From positions 124,001 to 188,000 of the forward strand of contig JAQYUZ010000010.1 of NCBI GenBank assembly GCA_033819885.1: DNA of 64,000 bases. The letters run 5' to 3'. The notes under the pieces are model-generated. The model made no database searches, had not been told where the DNA came from, and worked only from the letters and a program-made list of their open reading frames with translations. Source of the stretch: Microbotryomycetes sp. JL201. Its lineage: Eukaryota > Basidiomycota > Microbotryomycetes. Made by a program: the position numbers and the translations under genes. Of this stretch, positions 45,215 to 55,509 are shown piece after piece (the first letter of the stretch is position 1; each line of letters starts with the position of its first letter).

Positions 45215-48200
45215 ATGGTCAAGTCAAAGGCAATCGAGACAATGGTACTGGACGACTCTGACGATGGCTCAGTCGCCACCAGCTCAAAACCAAAGGCGAG
45301 AGCCGCAGTGAAAGCATCACCACTCGCCAAGAATCGAGCCATGAAAAAGGCTCCAGATGCCAGCGAGTCTTCTGACGACGGCGATGAGCACGAGTTCAAG
45401 CCGATCCCAAAGAGCAGAGCCGGAACGAGCTCGGCGCAAGGATCTGCAAAGAAGCGCAAGAAGCCGGTACTGTCTTCGTCCTCGAGCGAATCTAGTGAAG
45501 AAGACGTCAAGCCTGTCACAAAGAAGAAGGCCGCCGCTTCAACATCTCGCAAAAAGGCGGTAAAAGCAGAGTCATCGGACGAGGACGGACCACAATGCAA
45601 GGGCAAAAGCAAGGCGGAACCAGCCTCGAAAAAAGTCAAAACTGAAGACGCAAACGGCGAAGCCAAGGCCAAGCCCAAGTGGGTCCCGCGAGGTCCGCGC
45701 CTAGCCACAAATCCCGGCAGCAAAGAGATACCGGTCGGAGAGGAGAATTGCCTGGCCGGTTTGACATTCGTCTTCACCGGAGAGCTCGAAAGCTTGTCAC
45801 GAGAGGCCGGTCAAGAGCTTGCGAAGCGCTACGGAGGGTGAGTCTGACGCAAGACGCCACTGTGTCGCACTCTCGTTGATTCAGCTCGCCCCAGTCGCGT
45901 GACTACAGCGCCATCGTCCAAGACATCCTACGTCGTTGTCGGACGAGATGCAGGCCCAAAGAAGCTCGAAATGATTGAAAGGCACAAAATCAAGAAGCTG
46001 ACGGAAGACCAGTTTCTCGAGTTGATAGGCCGAGCTCCCAGCAAGGCCGACGATCCTGCATTCATTGAGCAGAAAAAGAAGGAGGCTGCCAAAATTGAAA
46101 AAGCTGCGAAGGAAATGGTGGTCGACAAGGACCCAGCGTAAGTGTGCTGATCCCGTCACGCCAATCCTGGACTAACAGAATCTTTGACGCTGGCAGCCTG
46201 GCCAAGTCGCAGCTATGGACGGTCAAGTACGCTCCAAGACAACTCAGAGAAATTTGCGGCAACAAGGGCAACGTCGAGAAGCTGTCGAGATGGCTCGAAG
46301 CTTGGCCAGTCCTCGCATGCGGAGTGCGAAAGACAGATGCTGACTTTCGTCGGAACAGGCCAAAATCACTCAAATCAGATTTCAAAAAGCCCGGACCTGA
46401 TGCGATGGGAGGCTTCCGCTGCGTCCTTATTTCCGGCCCCCCGGGCATTGGCAAGACGACATCTGCGCATCTGGTCGCCAAACTGCAAGGCTACGATGTG
46501 CTCGAGCTGAACGCGAGTGATGTACGCAGCAAGAAGCTGCTCGAGGTGTGTTCTATCGCGGAATTGTCAAATTCTGAGCTGACGCTTTCCGCCAGACCGC
46601 ATTCAAGTCTAAGATCTCGGACACGACATTGTCTGGCTTTTTCAAAAAGGATGCCGACGGAGTGAGCAGAGTCATGCAAATCGGCGTCGCACACCGTCTG
46701 ATTCTGACGCCTAACAGTCGCTGCTGCAGGATGGCGATGGTCTCGGAGTCAATCGCAAGTCGCTCATCATCATGGACGAGGTCGACGGCATGTCGGCAGG
46801 TGACCGCGGTGGTGTGGGTGCGCTCAACACGCTCATCAAAAAGACAAAGGTGCCCATCATCGCCATTTGCAACGACAAATCGACACCCAAGATGAAGCCG
46901 CTGCAGCATACTTGCTTCCAAATGACATTCAGGCGGTAGGTTCTGACTGACTCGGAGTACATTCGCCTCGCTGATGTCGACGTCTAGCCCGACTGTCAAC
47001 GAGATTCGGTCGCGCATGATGTCTATTGCGTACAAGGAAGGCATCAAACTCGACGCAAAGGTTGTCGACCAGCTCATCGAAGGCACCCAAGCTGATATTC
47101 GATCAGTCGTAAACATGCTGTCAACCTGGAAGTTGAGCGCTTCTGCCATGAACTTTGACGAAAGTAAAAAGCTGTGCGTCAGAGGCGTCTTCGCATCCTC
47201 CCTCGGAACGCAAGCTGACATTTTTTGCGAGTAGCTCAAAGATGAATCAGAAAAACGCTCTGCAGACACCTTGGACGCTGTACAGCAAGCTGACGGCGCC
47301 TCAGGCGTTTTCAAACGTATCTGGCATGACCTTGAACGACAAGCTCGAGATCTATTTCCAGGATCATGCAATGATGCCGCTGTTTGTGCAAGAAAACTAT
47401 CTCAAAGGTAGCTTTGCGCGAGCAAGCTCGCTCACGGGTCATGACATGACTCTCAAGCGTTTGGAGCTCGTTGCTAACGCGAGCGCGGCCATCTCCGACG
47501 GTGACCTTGTGGACAGGATGATTCACGGGCAAGTCGGCTGATGTTGATTCTGGAAAATCCCTGACATGTCCTGTGTAGTGGAGACCAACACTGGTCTTTG
47601 ATGCCGGTGCACGGATTCTTCTCTTGCGTTCGCCCGGCTCAGCAAGTCTACGGTTCAGGTGGCGGCTACCCGAGTTTCCCCGCGTAAGTAATGTGAGCTA
47701 CATGGCGTTTGCACGAAACTGATCAACGTTATTGTTCTTGTAGGTGGTTTGGTAAAAATTCTACGCAGACCAAGCTGCAACGTTTGCTCGGGGAAATTCA
47801 AATTCATATGCGAATGCGCGTCTCTGGCGACCGTCGCGAGATCCGTCAAAGCTACTTGCCGACGTTGTTCCAGAAGCTTGTCAAACCATTGCAAGAGCTA
47901 GGCACTGACGCCGTGTCGGAGGTGATTCAGTTGATGGACGATTACTTTTTAACAAAGGAGGACTGGGACGCGATTGTCGAAATGGGCATCGGAGAGGGTT
48001 TCGACCAGGAAGGCGTGCTCAAGTCGATCGCGACAGCCACCAAATCAGCACTTACTCGCAAATACAACGCTGGCGATCATCCTGTGGCTTTCTACAAGGC
48101 GTCAGCCGGCAAGCCACCCAAGAAAATGGGCACGGCAGGCGAAGTGCCCGATCTGGAAGACGCTTTCGTTGACGATGAAGATTTGGGCGAGGATGAGCTC

Positions 48201-48320
48201 GTGGACGAAGAGGATGAGGATGAGGACGTGACGAAGGACAAGCTCATCAAGCAAAAGGCAAAAGGAAAAGGTGCCAAGAGTACAAAAGGCGCAAAGAGCG
48301 CAAAGGCAAAGAAGGTCTGA
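45215..48320 (+). CDS. RFC1: Replication factor C large subunit
   Basis: The clamp loader RFC1-5 opens PCNA at primer ends. After a basic, Ser/Asp/Glu-rich leader comes the BRCT domain: GEENCLAGLTFVFTGELESLSREAGQELAKRYGG, joined across intron 45838-45893 to RVTTAPSSKTSYVVVG. The AAA+ domain has LWTVKYAPRQLREICGN, Walker A SGPPGIGKTTSAHLVAK, VLELNASDVRSKK, Walker B IIMDEVDGMSAGDRGG and sensor AICNDKSTPKMKPL. The RFC box and collar follow: FRRPTVNEIRSRM, IRSVVNMLSTWK, then DLERQ-type helices, MLLFVQENY-like MMPLFVQENYL, and SYLPTLFQKLVKPL. The end is a Lys/Glu/Asp-rich tail, AKKV. About seven introns. The start at MVKSKAIETM is the first ATG of the open frame but may not be the true one. Confidence 0.93.
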
Positions 48321-49223
48321 AAGGGTTGAGTGTGGTTTCTTTTTTGTTGCTTTGCGGGTGTCATTTTGTTGTACAGAGAATCATTCCGTTGCTTGTACTA
48401 TGATCACTGGCCTTGAGTCTTGATCAGCAGCTGGCGGGCAGGTCCGCTCGACAAGCTGGAAACGCTTCGGCTTGCTGCCGATCGATGGAGTATACACGTG
48501 CAGCTTTGACGGTACGTGCACGCCTGGGAAAGGTCCTCTTTTGTTGAAGTGGCGTTTGCAGCCCGTCACTCGTACAGCGGCCGAAGCAGAAACTCGGGGA
48601 GGGCGGTTTGAGACGCGCCGGCCAGTGGCGAAAGAGTGCACAAAGATTAACACTCAAAGGAAAGGAAGCAGTCCGGCTGGTGACATGACTTTGGCGATGT
48701 GCATCAGCCGCTGTGTGACGCCTAGACGAGGAGGAACATGTTGTCCAGGTATGCTTGGGCATAAGGAACGGCGACTCATCCGAGCTGTTTCTCCGGAAAT
48801 CCCGGACTTCCTTATGTAAAGCCAAGAAATGATTCGGCGTTCAAGCCGACACCATTTATGGAGCCAAGCACAGAACAAGCCAGGTCTACCAATCATAAAC
48901 ATGACTGTTCAAGAGTCAGGCTTGCATAAGATTCTTGCGTATCTCATCGAATTGCCAACAGATCGAAAGCGTCCGCGCGCATCTCATCATCAAGGGTAGT
49001 GGCACTGCTTCTGATTTCAAGGAAAGAAAAATACATCGAATGAGAAAGGAGTGAATGGCGACTGCTGACGGACTCGAACACCAGAGCGAAAGGAAAAAAA
49101 AAAAAACGAGAGAGGGTCGATCGGCGGTTTCCCGGTTCTACGACAGACGAAAACTTGTATCGTGTAGCGCGAAGACAATGGTTGATGCAGCGTAGAGAGT
49201 GGCAACAAGCAGGAAGGGCGAGT
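48321..49223. other. Long convergent spacer between RFC1 and YHM2
   Basis: About 900 bases between two stop codons, unusually long for converging genes in this window, where others are 100-600. A Cys-containing 115-codon frame lies on the plus strand at 48472-48819 and a 133-codon frame opposite it at 48424-48825. Neither resembles a family I know, and neither has clear support. An A13 run lies near 49090. Confidence 0.4.
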
Positions 49224-50840
49224 CTAGCGTTTGCGAGCGGCAAAGATTTCCTTGACGTGGTCACCGAGCGAAACGAGGCAGATGGTCTGGTGCGGGGATC
49301 CAAATCAGCACGCGTGTGGGCTGTTCTCGCTGCGAATAGACTTACGCGCCAGACAGAAAGGCCAACGCGCGGCGTCACACCACGGAACAAGCCGCTGACG
49401 CCGTTCTCTGTCCGGTAAATGGACTCGTCAGAGCGGTCCCATAAATCTGAGGAGCTGTGACCGCTTACCCTGGTAGATGTACTTTCCCGTCGACCACACC
49501 GACATCTTGGCTGGGCGCTTGACTGATGCGTCGGCTTTCTTCATGCTTTGCATCTGCAGCACCTCTTCGATCAGCTCACTGCAAGAGAAAGAGAATTTAA
49601 TCTGACCTCGACGCGAATGACTTCGATTGGATGGTTCCAAACACCAAGAGCGCCACCTGCATTGACGGCTCGTCAGGAAGCAGACTCGCCACTATGACCC
49701 GTCTGCATACCAACTGCAGACGAAATGACTTTGTCGGTACCACTGAGCTTGCTTCCTTGCTCGACGCCCTTGGCGGAGCGAATGAAGTTTTCGGTCATGC
49801 GAGCGAAGCCCATGCTGCACGGACACGGTCACTATGAGCCACGTCGAGCGTCGAAGAGACCGGGCTCGCTTACCGGCTACCCCAGTTGGTCATCTGACGC
49901 AGAGCGACGGCGTTGACACCCTTGTTTATGCCACGAATGCCTTCGCGGCGGTATGTGTCGAGGAAGAAGGCCCAGGTTGATGGCACTTTGACTTCGACAG
50001 GCGGCTGCCCGGGCATGGCGGCGACGGCGGTCTGTAAGGCAGCCTTTTGACGAGTGATTTCTGCCGTCTTCATGCACGTACAAACACCTGACGAATGCGC
50101 GAATCAGCGCAAGTGGCAAGCTCCCGCTGCGAGACGAAATTCACCCATGGCTCCATATGCTTGCGCGGCACCTCCCAGAACGCCGCCGAGTAAGCCACCA
50201 GTTCCCGCAGACAATCCGGCTCCCGTGGCAGCCGATTCGACGGCACTAGATGTGAAAAGCAATAGCGCTCCGGTCGTGCCACTGCGCAACGATAGTCGCC
50301 ATCGGCGGTGTTTGCGATCAGCGTCTGACGGTATTCGGGTCTGTTCAATGGACTCGCCTCTCGATCCAAGCCCAAGGAATGAGTCCTTGCCACAGAGCTG
50401 GAATGCCACCGCGCTGCATTGTCGCCTGAAACGCCTGGCGCAAATTTTGTTGCCTGTTTGCCGCCATTTGAGTTTTGAGCACTTCCAACGGCTGTGGAGA
50501 TAGACGACGACAAGAATCAGCACGTCTCGTTCACGTGAGACAGGTAGGTTCGTGCACGCTGTCGGTTGAAACTTAAGACGCGCGAGTGCGGGGCCGACAA
50601 CGGCAACGCGCGGGCCTCGTCTCTGTCGCCAGAGTGGCCAGGGCCACACGTCTGGACATGCTCTAGCGTGTCAAATCGACTTTGCTCACCTGTCCGAGCG
50701 TAGTGACTGCAATGTGTGCTGGCAGTCAGCGGCCGGTCGCGTGCGGTCGTTCGGCCCCACACACCTTCGAACAAAGACACAGCAGCACCGATCCCGAGGT
50801 TTGTCGCAGACAGCTGCGACGGCTTCTTTGGTGCAGACAT
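49224..50840 (-). CDS. YHM2: Mitochondrial carrier YHM2 (citrate/2-oxoglutarate)
   Basis: YHM2 exchanges citrate and oxoglutarate across the inner membrane and was first noted as an mtDNA-associated protein. Exons give [33 protein letters not shown] then [13 protein letters not shown] (the first P-x-E-x-x-K carrier motif), [66 protein letters not shown], then a helix-rich segment, [12 protein letters not shown], and [13 protein letters not shown] joined to [20 protein letters not shown]. The [15 protein letters not shown] and RQMTNWGSR blocks are characteristic of YHM2 and not of other carriers. At least six introns. Some exon boundaries in the middle were not resolved individually. Length near 310 residues fits a three-repeat carrier. 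Confidence 0.9.
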
Positions 50841-51456
50841 CTTGAACAAGCGAGAGACCGGAGAGCGAAAGCAAAGACGAGCGTCCGACGCGGGTAAGAG
50901 ACAATGCAGCGTTTGCCCCACCGCTCGCGCGACTTGAGAATTTACTCCGTAGCAAACACCTGGGTTTCACACAGCCACCCTGCATGGAAAAAGAGAGGAT
51001 CATTCGCCGGGTTTGACCAGATCTACACTATATGCTGCTCTACGCATGGCAACGGCGGTCAGTGCGCAAAACCTTCTAGGCCGAAAATGACCAGAGCAGG
51101 GCATCCAAGTGCTGATTCACTGCAGAGCCATACGGTGACGTGATATTACGCTCGTCTCGAGTCGTGTTCGTCCTTGTGAGGCCAATCTTGCGCTTTGAAG
51201 GTTCCCGTTGTGTCAAGATTGGCGGTGGCTATAGAAGCTGTATTGGAAGCGCACATGTCTTGTGAAGACTGTGTCGACATCGCACGCAATACGTCCATTG
51301 TAACTAAATTCACGCAAGCTGCTGCCCAAGCTTGCTTAGACGAGCGATGAATTCTCCGTTCACTTCTTTTTGTGGTGATGAATCACGGATGCCTCACGAG
51401 GTGCATTGTGCAAGGCAGCACACAGTCCAAAAAGAAAGAAGTACAATTTACATACA
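50841..51456. other. Spacer between LSM2 and YHM2
   Basis: About 620 bases, both neighbours on the minus strand. Short frames only, without family similarity. It should contain the YHM2 promoter and the LSM2 3' UTR. Confidence 0.5.
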
Positions 51457-52041
51457 TCAACTCGTCTCGCTCGCAGCGAATTCTCTACTTTACGACCGTG
51501 GGTTGCCCGTCTCACCGCGCGCCTTTGTGGGCATTGGCATTTTCTGCGGACCGTCAGAGAGCACGTCAGCGATCGGGCAGGGGTTCGGTCAAAGTCGTGC
51601 TCTGCCTGACCTCTCCGTGTAGCGTCCTCGAGCAACTGAGTGTCTACAGCAGCCTTGGGGATTTGCACGAATCTGACGACTGATCCGCGAATAAACACGC
51701 TGCGCACGGCAATCTGTTTGACCATATGCCCAACACAGTATCGTGTCAGCATTCAATTGCGTGCGAAGTGACGAGTCCAATGAGTGACGAGAACGAGCGC
51801 GTCAACTGACCATGTGAGGATGCCTCTCCTCGTCGACGACCCTAATGTTCTCGAGTTTGATGTTCAAGAACTGATCGACAGACTTGAGAGTGCCAACAAT
51901 GGACAGGTCGTTCTTGAGTTCGACGGTGACTTGTTGGTCCGTCAACGTCTTGAATACGGAAAAGATGAGCTGCAGAGACAGGGCCATTCGATGTCATTAG
52001 GGTCACAGAAGGACATCCTATCGTCAATTGTGACTTGCCAT
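51457..52041 (-). CDS. LSM2: U6 snRNA-associated Sm-like protein LSM2
   Basis: LSM2 is a ring subunit of both LSM1-7 (mRNA decay) and LSM2-8 (U6 snRNA). The Sm1 motif is VTVELKNDLSIVGTLKSVDQFLNIKLENIRVVD and Sm2 is SVFIRGSVVRFVQIPKAAVDTQLLEDATRR. The last exon adds EFAASETS to the stop at 51457. The start needs explanation. The conserved protein begins MLxFSFFKTL. The sequence gives exactly this (M then LIFSVFKTL) if the first coding exon is only ATG at 52039-52041, followed by a GC-AG intron (52038-51970, donor ATG|GCAAGT). The alternative is an ATG at 51987 giving MALSLQLIFSVF, which adds five residues not seen in orthologues and lies inside that intron. Confidence 0.9.
51970..52038 (-). 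other. GC-AG intron directly after the LSM2 start codon
   Basis: A 69-nt intron, donor ATG|GCAAGT, acceptor TCTCTGCAG. The ATG sits in GCCGCC, a strong start context. Splicing gives the family N-terminus exactly. Confidence 0.65.
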
Positions 52042-52251
52042 GGCGGCGGAAACGGTGAGAAGCGAGAGACCGCCCACACTCTGCTTTCGCCTACTCGTCT
52101 GCCTCCAAAAACATTTTCCCAAACATACGAGAACAGTACGTGGCATTTTCAAACAAAGTCAAAGCAGGCTAGCACTCGACCAAGCAAATCAATTTCGAGT
52201 CTCACTTCAAGCGTGAAACTTCCACTTGAAAGCGTGCTGCTTCGAGCACAG

Positions 52252-53973
52252 TCAGCCACTCAAAGTGTACATCCATGAGCGTGTACTCACATCCCCAAGA
52301 TTCAACTCGCGCCCAAGAGCAAGGCGCACCTTGTCAACCCAACGGCTGTCCAATTTCGATCCTGTTGGTTTGCCGGATAACCACAACTCGATCCTGTCGC
52401 CTCCTTCCCTCCTCTTGTTTGCCACGACCCCAACTACTGTACCATGCGTTACAGTCACTTCGTCCTTGCGCGCCCATTGACCAGACTTTGAACTATGAGA
52501 ACTCGGCGCGGGCGTTGGCTGAGCACGAACGAGATCGTCCAACGTGTCGCCAACCAAAAGCATGACAATGTGCTCAAACACTGTTCCGAGACGGTTCGTC
52601 ACGCACATCAAGCGACCACCACCTTGGTTCCAAGCGTTCTCCCACTTTGGTTCGGCGCCTTGTAGAAACAACGCGTACGACGTTCCTGGACGCAACTGGT
52701 CCGTTAACAACATCACAGACGAAGCATGACGGGACAAAGGTGATCCTTGTGATCGCGGGGTGGCGGGTTTCGTTCTCGTACAGAGAGCTTTGAGAGACCC
52801 GAGCATGGCGGGCACAGAGGAAGCGTTAAACAAGAGATGCTGCGACACATTGTAGCTGGAGCTCGAGCGAGTCAGACGGCTCGAGTCGGTGTGGAAAAAG
52901 GCTGAGTAGACCATGTCAGCGCCACTTGCTGATATCTGGGTCGTTATTGTGCTCACACCATGGCTGCGACAAGGGCAGGTCGGGGGGATAATTCTTGGCG
53001 CGCTCAATGTTAGACGCAACAACATTCTGGTCAGGCGCGGGCATGCTTTTGAGCTTGTCGGAGAGAAGTCTCAGTTCTGGCGCAACACTCTTGGACTCGG
53101 GCTTTTCAGTTTTTGCGGAAGAGCGCTTGACTGCGTCGTGAAACGAATCTTAGCCGACATGAAGTCGCGATTCATAGACATGCTCCCACCTTTCTTGGGC
53201 TCTTCCTCGTCAGTCAGACGTCGCCTCCACGCTGGCACAGGTGACCCGGCACGTTTCTCGTCCTCGAGGGGCTTGGTCGCGCTCGTCCGAGTCTGAGGTG
53301 GCGAGTCGGGCGGGGAGGGAGGAAGCAAGATGCTGGAAGGGATTACCACGTTTTTGGAGGTGACGTTTGGCTTTGTTGGATGAGGCTCTATCAATGGCTC
53401 AGCGGGCCACGACTCCGTTGTCACCGTGTGCCATCCGCTCGCGCTCTCCAAGTCAGACTGAAAGTCAGGCATCTTGTGTTGTTCGTCGCGCGTCTCCAGA
53501 ATTGTGAGATTGTCATCATCAGTATCTCCAGCCAGCAGTAGAGCTTGCTCGGCGCGGTACATTCTGTCCGGCGATTCCAACTCGACCTGACTTGGACTCG
53601 CGGGCACGCTCATGTCGACCAAAGGCAAACGCAATTCAGACAAAGCCGGGTCTCCGGTACTCATGTCCTGACGAGCAGATCCCTCTCCAACGATTTTACC
53701 TTGCTCATTTGATTGTGAGCCTGGCTCGTCCCCAGGAACAGCGATCGGCTCGACATTTTCAATTTCTGTCAAGCGAGGAGTGGCGATACCGGTCGCGGGC
53801 GTCAGTGTGCCAGATGAAGAATCGTCTCCCCCGCGCTCTGACGCGTCAATCACGTAGTAGAATGTGTAATTCTGCGGCTGTGATCGACGGTGCAAGTCAG
53901 GTCGAGGACGGTTCAGAATACGACCTGGGAAGCCTACAAAGTTCAATAATGTCGTTGACGCAGACGTCTTCAT
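52252..53973 (-). CDS. eIF4E-like protein (possibly fused to the upstream SET region)
   Basis: The C-terminal domain has eIF4E-fold features: NYPPDLPLSQPWSFFHTDSS, then QLRPGTSYALFLQGAEPKWENAWNQGGGRLM (the cap-binding Trp-Glu loop and the N-GGR motif), MLLVGDTLDD, TVVGVVANKRREGGDRIELWLSG and a final helix RLALGRELNL. It belongs with divergent fungal eIF4E-like proteins rather than the main translation factor. Upstream is a long Ser/Pro-rich disordered region. Introns at about 53203-53139 (AAAG|GTGGGA ... GACGCAG) and 52967-52913 (GGT|GTGAGC ... CTCAG) are needed. The start is uncertain: the Met at 53973 is the first after the SET-like part, but the frame is open upstream into it. Confidence 0.65.
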
Positions 53974-55175
53974 CGTTGTGGCTTCTTCACCCGCTTTGCT
54001 CGAACTCGCCGCCGAACGCTTCTTTTTCTTGCGCCTCTTCTTGCTTCCGTCTGGGTTTCCCTTTGATTGGCCCTCGGCCGGGTCGAGTGGATCAGCTCTC
54101 GTGTTCCACGCCTGATGCTTGGTTGGATCAATAGCAAAGTCGGCAAAGGTGAGGTACATGTGGCCGTGCGAGCCTTCGACGGCACAGTAAGCCTTCGCAC
54201 ACGCGAGAGCACATTTTTTGGCGTCCACGAGACTGTCGAAAAGAGCATGAGTGTGGCATAACAAAGCCATATTCGCACAAACTTACGAGCCATGCCTGGC
54301 GGCAACCTCAAATAGGTGCTGCCACTTACGGTATACGTAAGAATGTCGTGGACCGAACCCCTCTTGCTCTGCCCATCCGCCCGGGTCTAGGCACGCATAA
54401 CCTTCCCTCAGAACCTCGATGCCAGTGACCTTGCACTCTATGTCTGGTCCCTGCATCCACAGATGAAACAGCTCCTCGATCTTATTCAAACGCTGTCGTC
54501 GAAAGTCGGACTCGATCAATGCTTGTTTTGGCTGTGAGCACACCTGACATCGGCACGTAAAGTTGAAGTGGTGTTGGAATAGTTTTTGACGTTCAGCCGC
54601 CGGCATGAGCATGTCGATCTCGGTCACCGTCAGCGGTTCGCCTGGCTTGATGTCGCGGAGTGACTTGACAGTCATCGTGCAGTGAAGAACGTCGTGCTCG
54701 TACTCGCAATTGGGAAGGCACGAATTGTTCATGCGCTGTTGGTAGTCGAACAAAACACACAGGGTTAGCGAAGCAGTCTCTCGGATCAGACTTGCGGAGG
54801 ACTCACAGCAAAAGTTGGGTATATGCTGTAGTCGGCCATGCCACCCTTATACTTGTTGGTCAAGAACTTGCCGTACGCGTCAAGTGCGACTCTGTCGTTC
54901 CAATGGCCTTCGAGCGTACTGCCGGCTTTGGGCTGCAAATTCGCACGCGCCTTGAAGGAGTTACTGAGCTTGTCAAACACGGCTCGATCTTGCGTCGTCA
55001 ATTGAGACAGTGCAGACATGAGAGTTTGCAGACTCAGGACCTCGTTCGTGTTGCCGAGACGAAAGTGAAGGAGCGCTGACTCGGAAAACAGCACGGCGCC
55101 AGCCTTGATAGGCTGGAGCGCGACCAGGCGTTTGCCCTCGAACGCAGTCGACTCGATGCCGTACAACTCGTCCAT
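53974..55175 (-). CDS. SET-domain protein (SMYD/SET5-like)
   Basis: The protein begins MDELYGIESTAFEGKRLVALQPIKAGAVLFSESALL, the SET-N strand with the KGR-like start. The SET core continues with YGKFLTNKYKGGMADYSIYPTFA, then RMNNSCLPNCEYEHD (the N-SCxPN active-site motif), PGEPLTVTEIDMLMPAAERQKLF, and the cysteine-rich post-SET FNFTCRCQVCS. A helical C-terminal region follows (LVDAKKCALACAKAYCAVEG). This fits the SET5/SMYD class of lysine methyltransferases, but no MYND finger is seen. Two introns at least. The 3' boundary is not certain because no stop occurs before the downstream eIF4E-like frame; the end given is the position of that gene's candidate start. Confidence 0.65.
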
Positions 55176-55509
55176 GGTGCTCGGTGCAAATGCGCGTGCG
55201 TGAAGCCTAGCAAACGGCAAGAGCAAAAGCGAGCGAGCGACAATTTGCGTCAGCGTCAAGAGTTTTGCGCAAACGCCAAAGGCTCGCTAACCAGGTAGTA
55301 CCTCAATTCCTATGAGCAACGTGTGCACTTGCGGTCGCTCTACATCTTTTCCTCACGATAAACAAACGATGGTCCGTGCGCATCCGGATCACGCGGCTTG
55401 TGCGCCACCTCGACCGTCCCCTGAAAGCCCTACATAGAATTGACAACAAGTGGATCAAAGCACCAAACACGAGACATCAAACAAGGCTCCGTTTCCTGCA
55501 TTCAGGGTT
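55176..55509. other. Spacer upstream of the SET-domain gene
   Basis: About 330 bases between the SET-gene start and the UBE2W stop, both on the minus strand. No gene is recognised. Confidence 0.5.

Noticed and set aside
44929-45777. 282-codon frame on the minus strand opposite RFC1
   Set aside because: It is exactly antisense to the acidic, Ser/Lys-rich RFC1 leader, whose codon bias creates open antisense frames; Ser/Phe/Leu runs mirror the sense codons.
53881-53930. A possible intron (GTCGTATT ... GCCGCAG) that could separate the SET and eIF4E-like genes
   Set aside because: Borders are allowed, but the branch region is weak and removing it neither creates a stop for the SET part nor improves similarity, so it was not used to set the boundary.
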